This document shows positions 21,390-25,003 of a stretch of DNA of 25,003 nucleotides, in pieces. The notes below the pieces were generated by a model, which was given only the letters and a program-made list of their open reading frames with translations, was not told where the DNA came from and did not search any database. The stretch's first letter is position 1. The number at the start of each line of letters is the position of its first letter. The translations under genes and the position numbers were made by a program. This DNA comes from CAIUVD01 sp044338255 (lineage in GTDB: Bacteria; Planctomycetota; UBA11346): assembly GCA_044338255.1 (NCBI GenBank), contig JBIILZ010000058.1:1-25003 (forward strand), read 5' to 3'.

Positions 21390-22127
21390 TCAGCCGGCGG
21401 CGCAGGCCAGCAGCAGATTGCGGATGAGGCGATCGCCTTGCTGACGATGCCGGGGCATCAGACGGGCGGTATCGGCGAGCAGGCGCTCGCCATGCTGCGG
21501 GCCGCCGGCGGCGGCAACGAATTCGGCATCATCGATCACCCACTGCGCAACCTGCTCGGCGGTGATTTCGATATGGAACTGCAGGCCGAAGACGTTTGTG
21601 CCGAGGCGGAAGAACTGCTGCGGACAGGCCAGAGTCGAGGCCAGCAAGGTCGCCCCGACGGGCAGATCGAAGGTGTCGCCGTGCCAGTGCACCACCGGCT
21701 CGGCACGGTCGAGCCCGGCCAGTACCGGCTCTTGTTCGGCGCTGGCCTGGAAGGTGATCGCACCCCAGCCGACCTCGCGGTGGCGCGCCGGCGGCATGCC
21801 GGTGTGCAGCGGGTGGACCTGCGCGCCGGCGGCATGTGCGAGCAGCTGCGCCCCGAGGCAGACGCCGATCACCGGCCGGCGCTCGGCCAGCGCCGCGCGC
21901 AGCAGGGTGACCTCATCGGCAAGGAACGGCCAGCGCGCATCGCCGAGATCGCCGACGCCCATCGAGCCGCCCATCACCGCCAGGAGCTCGCCGGCATTGA
22001 TCCGCGTCGGCACGGCCTCGCCCAGCCACAGGCGGCGGACCTCGACGCTCCAGCCGAGTTCGCAGGCGATATCGGCGATCCGGGAAGGGCCTTCCCAGGG
22101 GAGGTGCTGCAAGGCGATGAGGTGCAT
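21390..22127 (-). CDS. Class I glutamine amidotransferase domain protein
   Basis: The 245-residue protein is a standalone class I glutamine amidotransferase of the GMP-synthase-like type. It begins MHLIALQHLPWEGPSRIAD and has the nucleophile C90 in IGVCLGAQLLAHAAG and the H185/E187 pair in GLQFHIEI; HWHGDTFDLP is also typical. Such proteins either supply ammonia or hydrolyse gamma-glutamyl compounds; the substrate is not evident. ATG 22127 matches the usual family start. ATG 22175 has AGGGG two bases upstream, too close for an ideal site, and would add 16 residues. It is followed by the sigma-factor operon on the same strand after 146 bp. Phased A-tracts lie upstream. Confidence 0.88.
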   Translation of the reverse strand: MHLIALQHLPWEGPSRIADIACELGWSVEVRRLWLGEAVPTRINAGELLAVMGGSMGVGDLGDARWPFLADEVTLLRAALAERRPVIGVCLGAQLLAHAAGAQVHPLHTGMPPARHREVGWGAITFQASAEQEPVLAGLDRAEPVVHWHGDTFDLPVGATLLASTLACPQQFFRLGTNVFGLQFHIEITAEQVAQWVIDDAEFVAAAGGPQHGERLLADTARLMPRHRQQGDRLIRNLLLACAAG

Positions 22128-22189
22128 GTCCAGAGCATCGAAAGCGCCCGTGTTCGGCAACACCACAGTTTGCATATCCCCTGAGCAAA

Positions 22190-22250
22190 GTGGAAAAAAA
22201 GTGGCAAAAAGTGGCAAAAAGTGGCAAAAAGTGAGAAGAAGTGGCAATGC
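22190..22250. repeat. 10-bp repeats with phased A-tracts upstream of the amidotransferase gene
   Basis: GTGGCAAAAA is repeated three times exactly (22201-22230), flanked by GTGGAAAAAAA before and two degenerate units after. Runs of five to seven A recur once per helical turn, a pattern known to bend DNA. The array ends about 60 bp upstream of the amidotransferase start and likely belongs to its promoter. Confidence 0.8.
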
Positions 22251-22323
22251 CCGGCGCGGGCAGCGTCTCCTTGGCGATGAAGACCGCGCTCGAGAGCGAC
22301 CTTAAGCATGGGGTCGGCATCTG

Positions 22324-22368
22324 AAACACGGCGCCCGGCTGAGCCATGCTCAGCCGGGCGCGGTGTTT
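22324..22368 (-). terminator. Rho-independent terminator of the DUF3015-DUF4105 unit
   Basis: A GC-rich stem (GCGCCCGGCTGAGC / GCTCAGCCGGGCGC) extended by ACAC/GTGT with one mismatch closes on a three-base loop. It lies directly after the DUF4105 stop. TTT and then CAG follow on the minus strand and TTTT on the plus strand. Confidence 0.82.
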
Positions 22369-24252
22369 TCAGAAGTACGACATGAAGCGCAGGCTCAGGC
22401 TGTTGGCGGTGTGTTCCCAGCGATGATAGCGGCTGCCCTGGACATCGATCGCCCAGTCCTTGCGCAAGGTCCAGCGCGCGCCCGCATCCACGCTCCAGGC
22501 GGTGTCCTCCCAGCCGAGGACGTAGGGCGTCACGCGTGCCAGCAGCATGGCGCGCAGCTGCTGACCGGTGGCGACGCCGGCCTGCAGCGTCGGACCAACG
22601 GCATAGCCTTCGGCAATGCCGAATCCGCGAGCATCGGCTCCCGCCAGCACCCAGCCGATGGTGTACGGCAACTGTGCGGAAAACCCGACCTCGGCATCGA
22701 CCTGCGCCTGCAGATGTTCTTCGCCGGCAGCGCCCATCCGTTCGCTCTTGAGGCCGCCGCCGGCCGTCCACGAGAGCCGCCGGAATACCGGCTCAGAGGG
22801 GGACAGCGAGAGGACCCGGACCGCTTCCAGACGCTCAAGCACCAGCTTTTCTTTACGATACCAACGGAGATCGAGCTCTCCGAATGTGAGCGCCGCGCCC
22901 GCCGGATATCCGTCTGGAAGATCGAGCAGATCGTGTTGTGCGGCGCGATATTCAAGGGCCGCGAATTCATCCTGGGCATCGATCCCGGCGCCGATGGAAA
23001 GCCGTCCGGACGCATGGCCCTTGTCCGGGGCGCTTGGTTGTGGAGGCGACGGCAAGGCCGGCTGCAGACCGAGCCCCGAGCGCAGAACGAGCGTCTGATG
23101 CAACCGCTGACGGTAATCGGCTAGTGAGATCTGCTGGCGACCAGCCAAGGCATGCAGCGATTCACCCGCCAGATCCAGGACATGCGCCTGGTCCGCCGGT
23201 GGACGTGAGGGGGACTGCGCCGCGCTCGGTGGCTGTTTTCCTCGGGCGATAGCCACCGCCAGGTCCGCGTCCGCCGCCGGCAGGGAGCGGCGCGCGGCCT
23301 CGACGCTGGTCGCCCGTGACGGGCGATAGGTGGCGTTGAGGATCAGCTGGGCATCAGCCAGCCAGCGGATGGTATCGAGCGGAATCACCCACCATCCGGC
23401 ACGTTCGCTGAGACGCAGCCCGGGCCTCGCGGCCTCGATGAGGAAAAGCAGATTGTAGCTGCAATTTTCGTCGAAAAACCAGTAGTCCGAGCCGATGCCG
23501 CGCAGCTCCCAGGCATGGCGCAAGAGCGCGACGATCTCCTCGGGAGTCAGATTGAGCTGGTATTCCCAGATGTCGCGCTGGTCGAGATCGGTGTATTCCT
23601 GGACTTTGCGGTGGTAGGGCAGGGATGTGAAATAGCCCCGGAAGCCGCCTGTCAGACCGCGCAGGATTTGCAGCGGGCCACCGAGCTGGCCGGGAATCTC
23701 CGCAGCGTAGCTCAAGGATTGCGACAGCAGCGGGCTGTCATTGGTGCCCTGGATGAGCAGCAGGGTGTGACCGAACATCGAGGCCGGGCTCGAGAGGTAA
23801 CCGGTAGGGAACACCAGCCAGATCTTACGCGGTGCGAAACCGCCGACGTTCTCCGCGAATTCCCGGGATCCGGCCACCGGCAGCGTGGCTAGGTCGAAGC
23901 CCAGCTGCTCGGCCAGGAAATGCGCCCGGGCGGGAAAGCGCGCCGCCGCGCTCTCTTCGGCATGGGCCGGGTCGCCAGTGAGCAAGCCCGCGAGGGTCGC
24001 TTCGAGTTCGGCCTGGGGATCGATTTTCCCCTGCGGGCTGAGGAAGAAACGCGGCTCATCGATGAGGCTGCGGCGCCCGCGGATTCCGGGACGGACATGC
24101 AGCAGCGTCAGCCATTGCGGATGCTCGGCGAGGTGGGTTTGACGCGCCGCTGCGAGCAACGCCGGCAGGGCGGGTGCTTCTGCGGCGTGCGTCCACACAC
24201 CCAATACCAAAAGCAAAAGCGGCGCCATGAGGCGCCGCTTTTGACCAATCAC
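22369..24252 (-). CDS. DUF4105 (Lnb N-terminal periplasmic domain) protein with C-terminal beta-barrel-like region
   Basis: The 627-residue exported protein begins with a signal peptide (QKRRLMAPLLLLVLGVWTHAAEA). The middle carries the DUF4105/Lnb-N signature: PTGYLSSPASMFGHTLLLI with a conserved Gly-His, and YWFFDENCSYNLLFLIEA with a conserved Asn-Cys, which could form a papain-like thiol-hydrolase site (inference). The last ~230 residues alternate polar and hydrophobic strands and end in F (LSLRFMSYF), as in outer-membrane beta-barrels. GTG 24252 was chosen, four bases after the upstream stop, because it supplies the basic n-region; ATG 24228 is the alternative but lies in the loop of a hairpin. 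Function unknown. Confidence 0.85.
   Translation of the reverse strand: MIGQKRRLMAPLLLLVLGVWTHAAEAPALPALLAAARQTHLAEHPQWLTLLHVRPGIRGRRSLIDEPRFFLSPQGKIDPQAELEATLAGLLTGDPAHAEESAAARFPARAHFLAEQLGFDLATLPVAGSREFAENVGGFAPRKIWLVFPTGYLSSPASMFGHTLLLIQGTNDSPLLSQSLSYAAEIPGQLGGPLQILRGLTGGFRGYFTSLPYHRKVQEYTDLDQRDIWEYQLNLTPEEIVALLRHAWELRGIGSDYWFFDENCSYNLLFLIEAARPGLRLSERAGWWVIPLDTIRWLADAQLILNATYRPSRATSVEAARRSLPAADADLAVAIARGKQPPSAAQSPSRPPADQAHVLDLAGESLHALAGRQQISLADYRQRLHQTLVLRSGLGLQPALPSPPQPSAPDKGHASGRLSIGAGIDAQDEFAALEYRAAQHDLLDLPDGYPAGAALTFGELDLRWYRKEKLVLERLEAVRVLSLSPSEPVFRRLSWTAGGGLKSERMGAAGEEHLQAQVDAEVGFSAQLPYTIGWVLAGADARGFGIAEGYAVGPTLQAGVATGQQLRAMLLARVTPYVLGWEDTAWSVDAGARWTLRKDWAIDVQGSRYHRWEHTANSLSLRFMSYF
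24215..24242 (-). terminator. Perfect hairpin over the start of the DUF4105 gene (possible attenuator)
   Basis: AAAAGCGGCGCC and GGCGCCGCTTTT form a 12-bp perfect stem with a four-base loop. On the minus strand it is followed by TGCTTTTGG. It lies 14 bp after the DUF3015 stop, where that gene's terminator would be expected, but also covers the first codons of the DUF4105 gene, including its ATG 24228. Confidence 0.65.
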
Positions 24253-24256
24253 GATC

Positions 24257-24727
24257 TCAACCAAGGGTATTGCTGAGATTGACCACGACTTGATCGCTGG
24301 TGACATCAGCGCCAGTGAAGATGCGCGCATAGTTCGCCTGGATACGGGCGTTGAACGCAGCCCGTTCGGCAACCGGCACGCCCGCCAGCTCGGCGAGGGT
24401 GGTCAGCGACTCGCCCGAACCAGCCGCCATGTCGCGGGCCAGGGTGTCGAGATTGTCGTGGACGTATTCCTTGAGCGGACGGTTGTCGACGAGCTTGTCC
24501 CACTTCTTGGCGCCACCGGTGCCGGTGGTGATGAAGAACGTCTGATTGCCGAACAAGCCGTTGGTGGTGGCGGCAGCCGTCTGCGAGAGCAGCCCATCCG
24601 AGTCCACGGCTTCAAAGAGCATGGTTCCGAGACCGACACCGACGTTGGCACGCAAGGTGGCATTCTCGGCAGCACCAGCGAAACCACAGGCGGTCAGAGC
24701 AAGGGAGGCAACGATGAAACGCTTCAT
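24257..24727 (-). CDS. DUF3015 family exported protein
   Basis: The 156-residue product starts with a clear signal peptide (MKRFIVASLALTACGFAGAA). The mature part matches DUF3015: VGLGTMLFEAVDSDGLLSQT, AAATTNGLFGNQTFFITTGT, then a helical C-terminal half (EYVHDNLDTLARDMAAGSG, RIQANYARIF). The family is periplasmic and of unknown function. AAGGAC seven bases before ATG 24727 is a strong ribosome-binding site. The gene heads a leftward unit with the DUF4105 protein, only four bases from its likely GTG start, so the two probably act together in the envelope. Confidence 0.88.
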   Translation of the reverse strand: MKRFIVASLALTACGFAGAAENATLRANVGVGLGTMLFEAVDSDGLLSQTAAATTNGLFGNQTFFITTGTGGAKKWDKLVDNRPLKEYVHDNLDTLARDMAAGSGESLTTLAELAGVPVAERAAFNARIQANYARIFTGADVTSDQVVVNLSNTLG

Positions 24728-24877
24728 GAGAAGTCCTTTCGGGACGTAGAAGGTGTGCGCTGACTAAAGCTTTCCCTTCTTCAAAGTAAAGCTTGAGCTG
24801 CCCCCGCAGCCAAAGTTTCAAGATTATTCGAAAACATCCATTTCAAGGAGCTTACCTGCACGGGCGTACATAAATAC
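24728..24877. other. Upstream region of the DUF3015 gene
   Basis: This 150-bp stretch is less GC-rich than the rest of the window and should hold the leftward promoter. TTGAAA boxes occur on the minus strand, but no -10 box at 16-18 bp spacing could be paired convincingly. No open frame looks protein-coding. Confidence 0.35.
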
Positions 24878-25003
24878 TGTGGAGTCTCAAAACCTTGGCC
24901 GGTCCAGTCTCAATACTCTGGCCAGTTGTTGGGGTTGGTGTAGCGGTCTGATCAGGTTTGGCTATGGTGCAGGTGTGCCGGTCGGAGGGAGGAACCCAGG
25001 TGG
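24878..25003 (+). mobile_element. Possible left end of an insertion sequence and start of a gene running off the window
   Basis: The sequence opens TGTGGAGTCTC and contains two adjacent 23-bp repeats (24883-24905 and 24906-24928; 17 of 23 identical), both of the form AGTCTCAA...TGGCC. Several insertion sequences, notably the IS21 family, start with TG and carry multiple terminal repeats like this. GGAGGGAGGAA at 24984-24994 is a strong ribosome-binding site for a possible GTG at 25000; ATG 24964 is also open to the edge. The transposase itself is outside the window, so the call is tentative. Confidence 0.3.

Noticed and set aside
22190..22250. Replication-origin iterons
   Set aside because: The 10-bp A-rich units have no DnaA boxes or replication genes nearby; bent promoter DNA explains them better.

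Overview
The window comes from a GC-rich bacterium, most likely of the PVC superphylum (Planctomycetota, Verrucomicrobiota, Lentisphaerota). The main pointer is a 54-residue 'small basic protein' at 12110-12274. It closely resembles the family I know from Planctomycetes, Verrucomicrobia and Chlamydiae. An LpxA homologue next to it and RskA-like and FHA/DUF4388 signalling proteins fit a Gram-negative didermic cell. The species cannot be named from the sequence.

Layout. 1-1639 is a decayed region: a metallophosphoesterase gene split by a 168-bp palindromic element, then a small membrane-anchored protein. 1604-4174 is a leftward group tadA-hisD-nth (tRNA-A34 deaminase, histidinol dehydrogenase, endonuclease III). 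4278-7263 holds two divergent genes: a STAS protein with a kinase-like C-terminus, and a standalone MshEN/GspE-N protein with a proline-rich tail. 7352-8913 is tgt-rlmH (tRNA queuosine, 23S rRNA methylation). 9110-10524 is leftward yacG plus a glycosyltransferase, then rightward dacB (PBP4). 12110-13251 is leftward lpxA plus the small basic protein. 13331-15134 is rightward queG-thiS plus a membrane protein. 15164-15547 has a second 168-bp element and a tiny Lys-rich gene. 15547-17848 is leftward FHA/DUF4388, PfkB kinase and S4 genes. 17958-19697 is a COG3044-type ABC-class ATPase. 19742-21243 is an ECF sigma factor with an anti-sigma factor carrying a PDZ domain. 21390-22127 is a class I glutamine amidotransferase. 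22369-24727 is a DUF3015-DUF4105 pair of exported proteins. The right edge may enter an insertion sequence.

Most genes are ordinary housekeeping genes. tgt and queG catalyse two steps of queuosine tRNA modification although they are not in one operon. The most unusual content is non-coding or architectural: a dispersed 168-bp hairpin element, in-frame within a broken gene; a 109-bp hairpin that supplies the stop codons of two convergent genes; an 11-bp tandem array that acts as an all-frame stop; helically phased repeats upstream of the amidotransferase and sigma-factor genes; a hairpin over the start of the DUF4105 gene; and the PDZ-bearing anti-sigma factor. No CRISPR array, rRNA or tRNA was seen.
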